64,000 nt of DNA, from assembly GCA_007449985.2 (NCBI GenBank), contig VIIQ02000008.1, forward strand, positions 124,001 through 188,000, written 5' to 3'. The notes beneath the pieces are model-generated. The model saw only the letters and a list, made by a program, of their open reading frames with translations, did not search any database and was not told where the DNA came from. Origin of the DNA: Desmodesmus armatus (lineage: Eukaryota > Chlorophyta > Chlorophyceae > Sphaeropleales > Scenedesmaceae). Made by a program: the position numbers and the translations under genes. How positions within the stretch are numbered: position 1 is the stretch's first letter; every line of letters starts with the position of its first letter. Of this stretch, positions 36,829 to 47,373 are shown piece after piece.

Positions 36829-39800
36829 ATGTCTCTCAACATCCGGCAGAAGCAGACAGGTATGTGAAAACACACGCATACTACTTTCAGTCACTTACTC
36901 CAGCAACCTCCCACCCTCTGCACATGCCCCTCCCTCCCAGCAATTGGAACTGCACTGCCTGTCCTGCACCCTGCCCCTGCAGAGGCCCTGGTTCGCATGC
37001 TGAACCTGCATGCCAGCGGGCCAGCAGCCAAGGACCAGGGAGACCTATACAAGGTCCTCATCCTAGATCGTTTCTGCAAAGACATCGTGGCTCCTCTTAT
37101 GCGTGTCAGCGAGCTGCGCACCCAGGGAGTCACCCTGCACCTGCTGCTAGAGTCTGAACGGCAGGCCATCCCGGACGTCCCTGCAGTCTACTTCGTGCAG
37201 CCAACGCAGGAAAACATCGAAATGATCGTGCAGGACGCAGCAGCAGCACTGTACGACCTCATGTACATAAACTTTGCAACGTCAGTGCCCAGCCGCCTGT
37301 TGGAACAGCTGGCAAACGGAGCAGTGAAGGCCAACGCAGTCGGCAAGGTGTCGAAGATATTCGATGAGTATCTGTCTTTCGTGGCTCTGGAGCCCACCAT
37401 GTTCTCCCTGGGGCTGCCTGACTGCTACCTCAGCCTGAATGACCCGCAGTCCAAGGACGCACAGATCGAGGTGCGCATTTCATCAGCAGCAGCGGGGAGC
37501 AAGGGGCAGGATTGAGGGAGGGCTGGTCTTGAGTGCATTTTGTGGTGGGGAGGCAGCGGAAGAGTAGGGGAAGCAGTGGCTACGGCATGTAGGGCCTTGT
37601 CATTGGGAAGGAGGGGGGGGTGACGGAATCTGGCGTTGGGACCGCGGTAGTGGTAAGCGGACTGCATGCCCGACTGTATGACCCACAGTTGTGGTCTGGT
37701 TGCACCATTTGGGGGGCTGCAGCCGGAGCAGCTGGGAAGGTGGTAGCGCTGACCAAGTGTGTGCAGGGGCTGTTTGTGTGTGCACGTCAGTGGGAGGGGG
37801 TGGTGTGGGGAGGGCAGCAAGCGCCACAAGAGCAGTCCGAGGGTGGTTGGAGGCAGGGTTGGGTGCATTGTGGGAGGGGGCGGGGTTGCATCAGTAGCAG
37901 TACACTGGAGGTGCTTTCTAGGCTCATGCTGTCGGAATGCAGGAGGGAGGCAAGTCCCCATGAGAACAAGGGCAGTGGTGGGGTTGCCTGCACACAGCAG
38001 TGCCCCGGTGTGTCTGCACAAGCGTTGCAGGAGGGGAAGGGGGGAGGGGCAGCGTCTGCCATGGATTTGAGGGTGCTTGTTGATGGCTTGGGCCACAGAA
38101 GCACAGCCCAACGGGCCCCAAGACAGCCGCACCTTATGGGTCCCTGTCAATCCCTGTGTTTTTTTGTCCCTGTGTTGTCTTTTGGGGGGGGGGGGTCCCA
38201 GTCCACATGTTGTCTGCAGCGAGCTTGGGATGTGGATGCCGCCGCCGCCGCCCCCCCCCCCCCCTTCTCCACACCACCGCTGATGGGTGGCGACCCCGCT
38301 ACCACCCTCACTACTGAACGCCCCCTCCCCCCCCCTCTGTTCATGTAAATCGTGGACGGCCTGTTCAGTGTGTTGGTCACCTGGGCGTCGTCCCCATCAT
38401 CCACTGTCCCAAGGGGGGGGTGTCATCCATAGCAACCTATGCACTGACCCAGACTGCTTCATCCCCCCCCCCCCCCCTCCACCCCCTGCTGCATCCCCCA
38501 GGCTGTTGTCAGCCAGTTCATGGACGGGCTGTTCAGTGTGTTGGTCACGCTGGGCATCGTCCCCATCATCCGCTGCCCCAAGGACGGTTTTGCAGACCAC
38601 CCTTAGCACTGGCCCAGACCACTTGTTCCTTTTCCTACCCCCTTTCCCCCTGCTGCATCCCCCAGGCTGTTGTCAACCAGATCGTGGACGGCCTGTTCAG
38701 TGTGTTGGTCACCCTGGGTGTTGTCCCCATCATCCGCTGCCCCAAGGGTGGTGCTGCTGAGCACGTTGCTGCTGCGCTGGACGGTCGGCTGCGCGACCAC
38801 CTCAAGGCACGCAGCAACCTGTTCAGCGAGGGCTCCACTGCGCTGTCGGCGACGCTGTCGCGGCCGCTGCTGGTCATCTTTGACCGCAACTTTGACCTGT
38901 CGGTGATGCTGCAGCACTGCTGGTCATACAAACCACTCGTGCAGGTGCGCGCGCGGGGGGGGGGGGGGAGGGTGACACGTTGCTTGCAACAAACAGGTGC
39001 CTTTCATTATATGTGTGTTAAAGGGGGGGGGGGGGGGGGCGTGCCCCCCGAGGGTGGAGGGTGTGGTTGAAGGGTGGGTGCTTGGGTATGTATGGGGCAA
39101 ACAGGTGCCAGTGCTGGGCGTGGGCTGTGCATGTGCGTGAAGTAAAAACTTGGCTTGGGTGGCAAGGGTGGGGTGACGCAAAGTGAGGTTGATGGGGTGC
39201 GGGAGTTTTGTTGCATGAGCTGCAGTTGATGCCTCGAGGGGGGCCTTGTGTTGATGAAGATCCCAGCAGTTCGGTCTGCCTGACATTCTTTTCAACCCGC
39301 GCCTTTCTCCATGCAAACGCATTCGCACCCACACACCTCCTTCCACCCCCCCCCCTCCAAATGCATACACTCTTGTCCTGCAGGACGTGTTGGGGTCTGA
39401 AGCTGACACCCCATGCAACGCCTCTGTGCAACAACACATGCCCCCTCCCTCTGACACAATAAGCCAAGTGTCTTTCACACCGCCCCCCCCCCCCCGCCCC
39501 GCCCTCATGTCCTGCAGGATGTGTTGGGTCTGAAGCTGACCGTGTGACGCCTCTGTGCAACAACACATGCCCCCCCCCCTACACAAAAAGCTAAGTGTCT
39601 TTCCCCCCCCCCCCTGGCCCTCATGTCCTGCAGGATGTGTTGGGTCTGAAGCTGAACCGTGTTACGCTTGCCCCCGACACCAGTGGCCTGCCCCCTGGAG
39701 CCAGCCTGCTGCCCCAGCACCAGCGCAAGAGCTACGACGTGGACGACAAGGACTTCTTCTGGGAGGCAGCAGGGGCACTGCCATTCCCTAAGGTGAGGGG

Positions 39801-42800
39801 GGGAGGGGGAGGGAAGGGTGGGTGAGTGGGAGCGTGGACGTATAGGCTGCATCGGAAAACAGGTGGGAGATGTGTGTGGGAAGGCAGAGGAAGCACTGCA
39901 CCTGTGACTGGCAGGTTGGGATGTATCAGCTTGGGTGGTCTTCCATTGTTTGACGCATGCACATCAATCATCTACACCCCCAGGTTGCTGAGGATGCTGA
40001 GAGCCCCGCATTCAGTAGTATAAGCAGCCCATCATTGTCCCCCTTCATCCCCATGACCCCTGACCCTAAAAACCCTCGCCTTGTCCCCCGCTCCCCCCCC
40101 CCACCTCCACACCACCGCTTCCCTACAAATTCACACTCGCGCTTGCAATTTGATGTACCCCCCAGGTTGCTGAGGAGGTTGAGAGTCAGCTCCAGAAGTA
40201 CAAGGCAGCAGTGGATGAGATCAACAGCAAGACAGGGGGGGACAACGACGGGGCAGACGCCAACGGTGAGCTGGCACGGGGGAACTGTGTGTATGTATGT
40301 TTTCCCACACAAACACACGCACAAACGTCTGAAAGCGCAGCAACCCGGAATGGGGGGGTGGGGGGCGGCAGGGGGGAGTGCGATGGGGTGTGTAGAAGGG
40401 GTGGGGGTGCAGGCTGTATTTTGAGAGGAGTTTCAGGCCCAGCGCTGCCTGGCTGATCTGCCAGGGGTCCGCCAGTGCTGTTGACTGGCATGTGGTTATG
40501 CAGTGCACAGCATGCAGTGCACAGCACAAGTGCCTAGGACCCCATCATCTGCTGTGTATGTGTATGCCACGTCAGAGCAGCCAGACGGCCCACGCATGAC
40601 AGCGCTCCGCTGTCACTGGGGGTGGCACACGTGACAGCTCATATGCCTGGTGTATGCAGCCTGCGGCAGAAGTAATCGCAGGCTCCATACACCAGGCATA
40701 CCAGCTGTCATGTGTGCCACTCCCAGTGACAGTGGAGCGCTGTCATATGTGTATTTGTATGTATGTGTGCATCGCAGCCTTGTGTTGCTGGTTGAGTCAA
40801 AGGCTGCACGTAAAACAGGTACTTAGGTGTGCACCTTGCCATGGGGTCGGGGCCACTGAGCAGCTCGCTTTGTTCAGGTCAGACCCAATCAGACCGCTCT
40901 GCTTTTGAAATGCTTTTGTGCACAGGTGTTATTGACCATGAGGAGCTGCTGCGGCGCAACACACAGCACCTCATGAGCGCAGTGTCCAGCCTACCGGAGC
41001 TGCAGGTGCGTGAAAGGGGGTGGGGTGGGGGTTGATTGTTGAGGGGGGGAAGGAGGAGGCGGCTAGAACGTCACCCTACGCATTTGCAACACCACAGCAA
41101 TGGGAGGAGGGGGCCAAGGAGGATGGGGGGGATGGCGGCTATGTGATTCACCCTACTCATTGCAACACCAAGTGGTGGGGGTGTGAGGGGCAAGGGCAGG
41201 GGGGTTTGTGCCTCTTGGGCGCAGTGTCCAGCAGGCCGGTGCCGCAGGTGTTGGTGGGTGGGACTAGGGCGGTACGGTGGCGAGGGGGGCTCATGAGCTG
41301 GGGGGGGGGGAGCGATGAGGGGATGGTGATGGAGGGTCGACAGGGAAGTCATGAGCAGATTGGGTGGCGAACACGCGGCAAGCATGATACGGTACTGTAC
41401 TGCACGGACTGGACATTCAAAAGTTGTTGTACCTTCAATTGGAGGAGTGCCATTGACCCTGGCAGCAGGCACAATTGTAGTGAAATTGTACCTGAAAGTG
41501 TCCGTCCAGAGCCAGTGTTACCAGTGGTGCTGACTGACACTTTCAAGCACAAAATTCACCACCCTTGTTTCTGCTGGCAGGCTCCCTGGTCACTTCCTGT
41601 ATCATCAGTACAACCACCATGGAAGATGAAGTGAATTTGGGTTCCCTCTTGTTGCTGATAAGCTTGTATAAGGCCCGTCGCAGATCTCCGCGCACCCGCA
41701 CACCCCCCCCCCCCCATTCCCCCCCTTGCACTCTTAGCAATGAGACCATCGTTGTGTCCCTCGACGCTCAAAACCCTCCCCCTTCCCCCCCCCCCCCACA
41801 CACACACAGGAGAAGAAGAAGGTGTTGGACAAGCACACCAACCTGGCCACCTCCCTGCTGTCAGCCATCAAGGGGCGAGGGCTGGATGCACTCTACAACC
41901 TGGAGGAGGACATGCTCACAGGGAAGGGGGACCCACTCACACTGCTCAAGCTGCTGCAGGTGGGGGGGGGGGGGGGGGGCGGAGTGGGGGGGGGGGCAGG
42001 TGGCTCTGGGCTGAAGGAAGGGGGGGCGGTTGCAGGGCATGTGTGTACACGTGGAGGAAGGGGGCAAGCTGGCTATGCTTCAGGCAAGGGAGACCCACCC
42101 ACACTGCTCAAGCTGCTGCAGGTGAAGGGGGGGGGGGTGAGGAAGCTGTGGGCTGAAGGAAGGGGGTGCAGGGCGTGTGTGGTTGGTAGTGGTGTTTTTT
42201 TCAGGGGGGGAGCAGGCTATCTCAAAGGCAAGGGGGATGCACCCACAGTGCTCAAGCTGCGGGTGAGGGATGGGGGGGGGGAGTCAGGCGGCTTTGGAGT
42301 GTAGGGAAACCGGGGGTGCAGGGTGCGTGTCTGCGTGGAGAGGTGGCAAGGCTGGCCATCTCGCAGGAAAGGGGACCCATCCACACTGCTCAAGCTGCTG
42401 CAGGTGAGGGGTGGAGAGTGAGGTGGCTGTGTGGTGAAGGGAGGGGGTTGCAGGGTGGGTGGTTGTGGGTGGGGGGGGGGCAGGGGGGATGGGGTCTGCC
42501 CTTTCAAGAGCCAAACCAGGCTCATAGGGCATCAACACAAATAATGGCAAGAAAGGACCAGGGGCAGCACTCAATCACAGAGCACAACAGAGCAGAGATA
42601 ACCAACTTGGACACTGACCCTGCCGTCCTGCCTTCTGCTTCCTTGCCCCTCCCGCCTCCTGCCTGTGTGTGCCAGGGTGCCAAGGGCAGTGTGTCAGACA
42701 AGCTGCGTCTGGCGTTGGTGCAGCTGCTGTCAGCGGAGGCGGCACCAACTGACACTGAGCTGCAGGAACTGGCAGCAGCACTGGCAGCAGCAGGTGGGAC

Positions 42801-44755
42801 TGCGCCGCGGCGGGGGGGGGGGGGGTGGAGGAGCGGCGTGAGGCGTGGTGTGAGGCGCCTGGGGGGGGGGGGGGAGGGTGTAGGGCGTGCGACTGTCCAA
42901 GTGTCGACATTGACATCGCAGCTGATCTGCACATTTGTGCCTTCATGACATGTGTGTCATTTTGCTCTCACTACATGTGTGTCATGTGGCCCCCTGTCTG
43001 CAGGCATCAGTGACACCACTGCGTTGACATATGTGGCCAGGCTGAGGCGCAACAGGCTGGTGGGCAGCACACGACCAGCACCAGGTGGGGGAGAGTGGGT
43101 GTTGGTGTGTGTTTGGAGGGGGGGGGTGTAGGGGGGGGGGGATGGGAAACATAGGTCCAGCTGCAGGTTGGGGCAGGGTGGAGAGTGCACAGTCAGGGGA
43201 CTAGTCCCGGGGCCAGGGGGGGGATCGACACAGCTGCAGGGGGGGAGGGGTTGGGGTATGGAGCGGTGGCCGATTAGTTCCACAGTCAGTTGCAGCAGTG
43301 CATCAGGGTGGGCTCTCTTTTCCCCCCACCCGCTCTCTGTGCCTGCACAGGTGCACCCCCCATCCCCAGCCAGGGTATCCTGCTTCGTGAGTTGACAAAC
43401 AGCCACACTAACAGCTTGCATCAGACATCATACGCCTGTCCGTCAACTGCCACTCCTGTCTCATCGGCAAGCAGCACCACTGACCCTGTCCTTGTGCGCC
43501 CCCCCCCTTCCAACTCTATGCTGCCCAGGTGCTCCGCACATCCCCAGCCAGGGCAACCTGTTGGACTGGGCTGACAAGGCGTTGGGTCAGGGCATCAGCA
43601 GTGTGACGCGTGGGGTGAAGAACCTGCTCAGCGGGGCGCGCCAGGCGCCAGTGGCAGCAGCACTGGAGGCACTCATGGAGGGAAAACAGGTGGGGTTTGG
43701 AAGGGAGTTGCTCTGTTGTTGTGGGTGACATCGATGATACATGGAGGCTAAACGTGTATATGTTTGTTCTGTTGTGTGCGTGGGGGGTGGGTTGGGGCTG
43801 CAGAGGGTGTACAGGTGCTTCAGCAGCTTGTGAATCATGCAGACTGTGGCCCCTTTGCAACTCTCATGTCAGTCACATGTGTCTGTTGTTGCAGCGATAC
43901 TTGATGTGTGCTGTACTGTCGCTCTGCTGCTGCAGGGTGCTCCTGAGTTTGAGGGTTTTGCTGTGATGGACCCCAAGCTGCCCCCTGGACGCACAGGGGT
44001 GGACAGGGCCAAGGGACCTTTCAGGTGGGTGTATGTGCATGTGTGTGTGGGGGGGGGGGGCAGGAGCTGCAGCTGGAGTGTTGTGGCAGCTATGGCATAT
44101 TCTACCTGAGGTGACACATGAGTTGCAACCAGCCATCTCTACCCAGCAGGGCACTCAATGACAATGAGACTTGAGTATCGCGAATCACCGTGTGATGTTC
44201 GGGTGTGTGTGCATGTGTTGATGCATGTGTGTGGCTGTCCTGTGTGTGGTGCAGGGAGGCGTTGGTGTTCATGATAGGTGGTGGCAACTACCTTGAGCGT
44301 GAGACACTGGCAGCATGGGCCAGCAGGAGCCAACCACCACGACAGGTGACGTGATGCCAGCAGCAGCAGTGTCAGCAGCAAGTGTGCATGGCATACAAAC
44401 CTGCTGTGTATGCATTGCACCTCAACACTCTACACATTGGGCTTGTCCCCTGCAACCCCCCCCCCCAACACACACACTCACACCCTATGTGTGTTGGCTG
44501 TGGCCATGCCGCAGCAACAACAAGTTCTGTGGACAGTGCTGTGCCGTGCCATGCTGTGCTTTGCTGTGCTGAGTGGTGTGTTGATTGGTTTTCGGTGTGC
44601 TGTGCTCTGCTGCTGTATTGTGTCAGGTGCTGTATGGTGCCACTGACTTGCTGTCAGGCCAGGAGTTCCTGCACCAACTGGAGGAGCTGGGCAGACGCAG
44701 CGGCATCACACCAGCAGCACCAGCAGCAGCAGCAGCAGGCGGTCCCTCGGGGTGA
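36829..44755 (+). CDS. SLY1: SLY1/SCFD1, Sec1/Munc18-family protein of ER-Golgi transport
   Basis: Thirteen exons with matching phases: 36829-36859, 36983-37470, 38666-38944, 39634-39792, 40166-40265, 40926-41005, 41810-41959, 42676-42793, 43004-43084, 43529-43689, 43936-44024, 44255-44345 and 44627-44755; 651 residues, the family's normal size. Diagnostic stretches are MSLNIRQKQT at the start, DLYKVLILDRFCKDIVAPLM, LESERQAIPDVPAVYFVQPT, VLVTLGVVPIIRCPKGGAAE, DVLGLKLNRVTL, KHTNLATSLLSAIKGRGLD, NLLDWADKALGQGISSVT, FMIGGGNYLE and VLYGATDLLSG. SLY1 binds syntaxin-5-type SNAREs on ER and Golgi membranes and promotes fusion. Introns are packed with G and C runs and with copies of the neighbouring exon ends. 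It is divergent from the flavoprotein gene. Assignment is firm. Confidence 0.92.
38349..38760 (+). repeat. Junction echo: SLY1 exon 3 start present three times
   Basis: The acceptor region and first ~85 bases of exon 3 (38666 onward, GTGGACGGCCTGTTCAGTG) recur twice in the preceding intron, near 38349-38412 and 38487-38585. Each intronic copy is followed by GCACTGRCCCAGAC. The first intronic copy has lost its acceptor; the second keeps CCCCCAG-GCTGTTGTC. The unit is about 150-165 bases. Confidence 0.8.
39371..39670 (+). repeat. Junction echo: SLY1 exon 4 start present three times
   Basis: TCCTGCAG-GAYGTGTTGGG-TCTGAAGCTGA occurs at about 39377, 39513 and 39627; only the last is followed by the conserved coding sequence. 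All three keep an intact CAG acceptor and are separated by C runs and a shared TGTGCAACAACACATGCCC block. Confidence 0.8.
39978..40190 (+). repeat. Junction echo: SLY1 exon 5 start duplicated
   Basis: CCCCCAG-GTTGCTGAGGA at the true exon 5 (40166) also occurs at 39978-39994, followed by TGCTGAGAG in the copy and GGTTGAGAG in the exon. The copy diverges after about 25 bases. Confidence 0.65.
40595..40747 (+). repeat. 69-bp near-perfect inverted repeat in SLY1 intron 5 (hairpin)
   Basis: Arms 40595-40663 and 40679-40747 pair over about 69 positions around a loop of about 15 bases (CGGCAGAAGTAATCG). Read as plus-strand RNA, three of the few differences are G:U pairs, with only a handful of true mismatches. 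It could be a microRNA-type precursor or a fold-back element in the intron. Confidence 0.72.
40974..41254 (+). repeat. Junction echo: SLY1 exon 6 end duplicated
   Basis: GCGCAGTGTCCAGC and a following ...GCAG-GTG donor at the end of exon 6 (41005) recur at about 41219-41253 in the intron, with several substitutions. Confidence 0.55.
41920..42410 (+). repeat. Junction echo: SLY1 exon 7 end present four times
   Basis: The exon 7 end (ACACTGCTCAAGCTGCTGCA and a G-GTG donor at 41959) recurs near 42085-42122, 42222-42265 and 42365-42404 inside intron 7. Two copies keep a perfect CAG-GTGAGG or GTGAAG donor; one has lost a few bases. Two also have an AG some 37-38 bases upstream. Confidence 0.85.
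43346..43565 (+). repeat. Junction echo: SLY1 exon 10 start duplicated
   Basis: CAG-GTGCWCC... and CATCCCCAGCCAGGG at exon 10 (43529) also occur about 178 bases upstream at 43348-43378, with an intact acceptor. The copy reads GAPPIPSQGILL where the exon reads GAPHIPSQGNLL. Confidence 0.72.
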
Positions 44756-45916
44756 TGCATTCCTACTGTTTTGTGTGTGATTTGTGGTGTTTTGTTGGTT
44801 GCAGTCGCTGAGTAGCAGCAGCAGCAGTGTCGGGGTATGCCGGCATGCTGGCAGGCAGCTGCTATGCTCCTGCAAGCTATTTGGGTGTTGCGCTGCAGGA
44901 CCAGCAGCAGCAACAACAGGAACAGCAGCAGCAGCAGTGGTCTTGCACGTTGACAGGCAGCATGGCAGCCACCAAGCTCCTACAAGCTATGTGGGCGTCA
45001 CACTGCAGCAGCAGCAGCAGCGGCAGCAGCAGCAGCGGCAGCAGCAGCAGCGGCAGCAGCAGCAGCGGCAGCAGCAGCACTGCAGCTGTCAATATCAGGG
45101 CTCAAGCTGCACTCCGCTGACACGTCTACACCAGGCAGCCGTGGGGTCCGGTCTGCCCGGGTGTCGCGCACCCTATGCACGCTGTGGCATGCAGTGCTTC
45201 CACCGCAGCACAGCAGCAGCTGCTGCTTTGTGTGAGTTGTGAGGGGCAGGGGGCAGTGAGTCTGGTGTGTGTGGCGGATAAGGGTGGTACGGCTAGGTGG
45301 TGTGGTTACAGCAGCTGCGGGTACTGGATGGTTGTCGCTGCATTTGTGTGTTGGTCCGTGAACGGCTATGTGCTGGGCATGTCATGGCCCAGCACGGTCC
45401 TGTTGACTACACAGGTCCTTGGACAGCATCTGTGTGCTAGCCCTATGCAGGCCTTGGCGCTGTGTAATGGCCATTACACAGCGAATGAAGGCTGGTCACG
45501 TCTATACCCAGCATGTAGGGGCAGAATCTCAGCTTTGTCTCAGGTGTTGGTTTTGATGCAGGTGTAACCAATTCCTGTGAGGGTGGTCGTCGATGGCACG
45601 CCGTGGCACAGCACAGCCGAAACGGATGCAGGTAGCCCTTCAGACTGCTGGGGTAATACGGTTCGTGCCAATCTGTTCGGGCATGTGTTGATTGCGATAC
45701 TACTTTACTGGATCAGGGCCTCGCATGCAGCATCAGTACTCAGCACAGGGCATCAGGGTATACTCCAGCTGATCAGTGACTCATCAACGATCAGCTCATT
45801 CAATCAGTGATTGTTTCGCAAAGGAACCTCCACATTTTGAAGATTTAATAATGAAGCCCCAGAGAGGTTGCTTTTGCTACAGGCAGTTGATCCAGATCCA
45901 TGCAACTGATTGATTC
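44756..45916. other. Intergenic: SLY1 3' flank, CAG-rich repeat and palindrome
   Basis: Contains a (CAGCAGCRG)n tract at about 45003-45080, a perfect 26-base palindrome at 45458-45483 that carries TGTAA on both strands, and a further TGTAA near 45563. No exon was recognised. Confidence 0.5.
45458..45483. other. Perfect 26-bp palindrome containing TGTAA on both strands
   Basis: CGCTGTGTAATGG and its exact reverse complement abut without a loop. TGTAA, the algal poly(A) signal, is presented on each strand. It lies about 700 bases after the SLY1 stop, far for a usual poly(A) site. Confidence 0.5.
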
Positions 45917-46944
45917 ATGAGCGGGCCCAACCCTCAACAGCTCCAACGCCACAAAGATACCGTCAAAGATACTCTTCAAGGGCTGCTCGATACCGTTGCG
46001 CAGATTCCAGTCCTCATCCACGAGAACAGCAGCAAAGAGGTCAGTGCTGAACAGCAGCACTCAGCAAATGCTGTCATGCTGCCCCCCCCCCTTGCACACG
46101 CGCAGCTGGGCTGCGTTGATAGTAGTATAGAAGTACTATACATGCTTATACTGGACAATGTGTATCCTGAAACACACCCTGACTGGGATGGTCCCCATGC
46201 ATGCATGCATCGTCTGCAGGTTGCCGCTGTGATCTCAGCAACAGCACTCAGAGAGGGTGTCTTCAGCAGGACACAAGAGGTACGAGCTGCACTGGCGGAG
46301 TACGTGACTACCTTCTCTTGAGCGCCACCAACTCCTTGCACCAGCTTCATCACAACCTTAAACGTATTGGGTATCAACACTTCGTCCACCCCACCCCACC
46401 CCCACGCATGTGTACACTCACACACACAGCGCTGGTGTCTGCGCAGTGCAGTGCAGTCGGGGTTGAGAGGCGTGTTGCTGCTGCCGCTGCTGCTGCCTTG
46501 CTGTGCACAGGGTCTAGACGCCCTGCCTGATGAGCTGTCAGCCTTTGACCAGGTGTTGGATGACGTGCTGTCCAGGTGGGCAGCAGAGGCAACAGCAGCA
46601 CACAGCACACAGCACCAGCAGTACCAGCAGTACCAGCAGTACCAGCAGCACGCAACACCCCCCCCTCTTCCCCCACCCTCACATCATGTCATGTACTGTT
46701 TGATGCAACCTATGTGTCGACACACTCACACACTCGCTTTCATCCTCAGTACACAGCACACTACCATGCTTGTAGTGTCAGCCTCCAGCCTTGCCGTCAT
46801 CAGCGCTCATCAAAATCATCTTCCACCTGTGCATACTTGCCCCCACCTGCCCCTTGTGTGGCCCCCCTGACTTGCCGCCTGTCTGCCACCCTGACGTCAC
46901 TCCCTGCCTCTCCACCTGCCTCTCCACCTGCCTGTCTGCCTGCC

Positions 46945-46985
<41 letters not shown>

Positions 46986-47168
46986 GCCTGTCTGCCTGTC
47001 TGCCTGTCTGTCTGCTGTCTGCCCAGGTCTCATGACATCAGCCAGTCACTGACAACCCTGCGCACCTTCAACACCAGACCAGCAGCAGGAGCAGCAACAG
47101 CACAGCGCACACCCACACAGCAGCAGCAGCAGGCACCACAGCAGCAGCAGCAGCAGCGCAGAGGCTAG
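45917..47168 (+). CDS. Small helical protein with Gln-rich tail, not recognised
   Basis: Four exons join in phase: 45917-46039, 46220-46279, 46511-46575 and 47027-47168, giving 129 residues. The first 100 residues look helical and amphipathic (LQRHKDTVKDTLQGLLDTVA, then LDALPDELSAFDQVLDDVL, then SHDISQSLTTLRTF). The last 35 are Ala/Thr/Pro then poly-Gln, ending in RRG and TAG. Size and pattern recall small subunits of helical complexes such as Mediator or BLOC-type particles, but I see no diagnostic motif and assign no function. The last acceptor follows directly on a long TGTC/TGCC repeat. Exon calls rest on splice consensus and phase only. Confidence 0.5.
46921..47022. repeat. (TGTC/TGCC)n microsatellite serving as polypyrimidine tract
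   Basis: About 100 bases of CCTG and TGTC tetranucleotides run up to CTGCCCAG at 47026, the acceptor of the last exon of the small protein gene. Length variation here would alter the pyrimidine tract. Confidence 0.75.
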
Positions 47169-47373
47169 GTCAGGGTACCACGCCAGAAGTAAGGAGGGCC
47201 AGTCACTGGCAGCAGTATCACTCAGCCGCCTTCAACAGCAGGATTACCAGGCGGCAGCAGCAGCAACAGCACTAGCAACAGCAGCAGCAGCAGCAGCAGC
47301 AGCAAGAAGGCCAGCTGTGTGGTGTTGCTCCATGACCCTTGACAATATCTAGGTGAACAGCAGCAGCTGCAAC

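Noticed and set aside
45002..45080. CAG-rich repeat array as a CRISPR or coding feature
   Set aside because: It is a simple trinucleotide-type satellite with no unique spacers, in a eukaryotic intergenic region.
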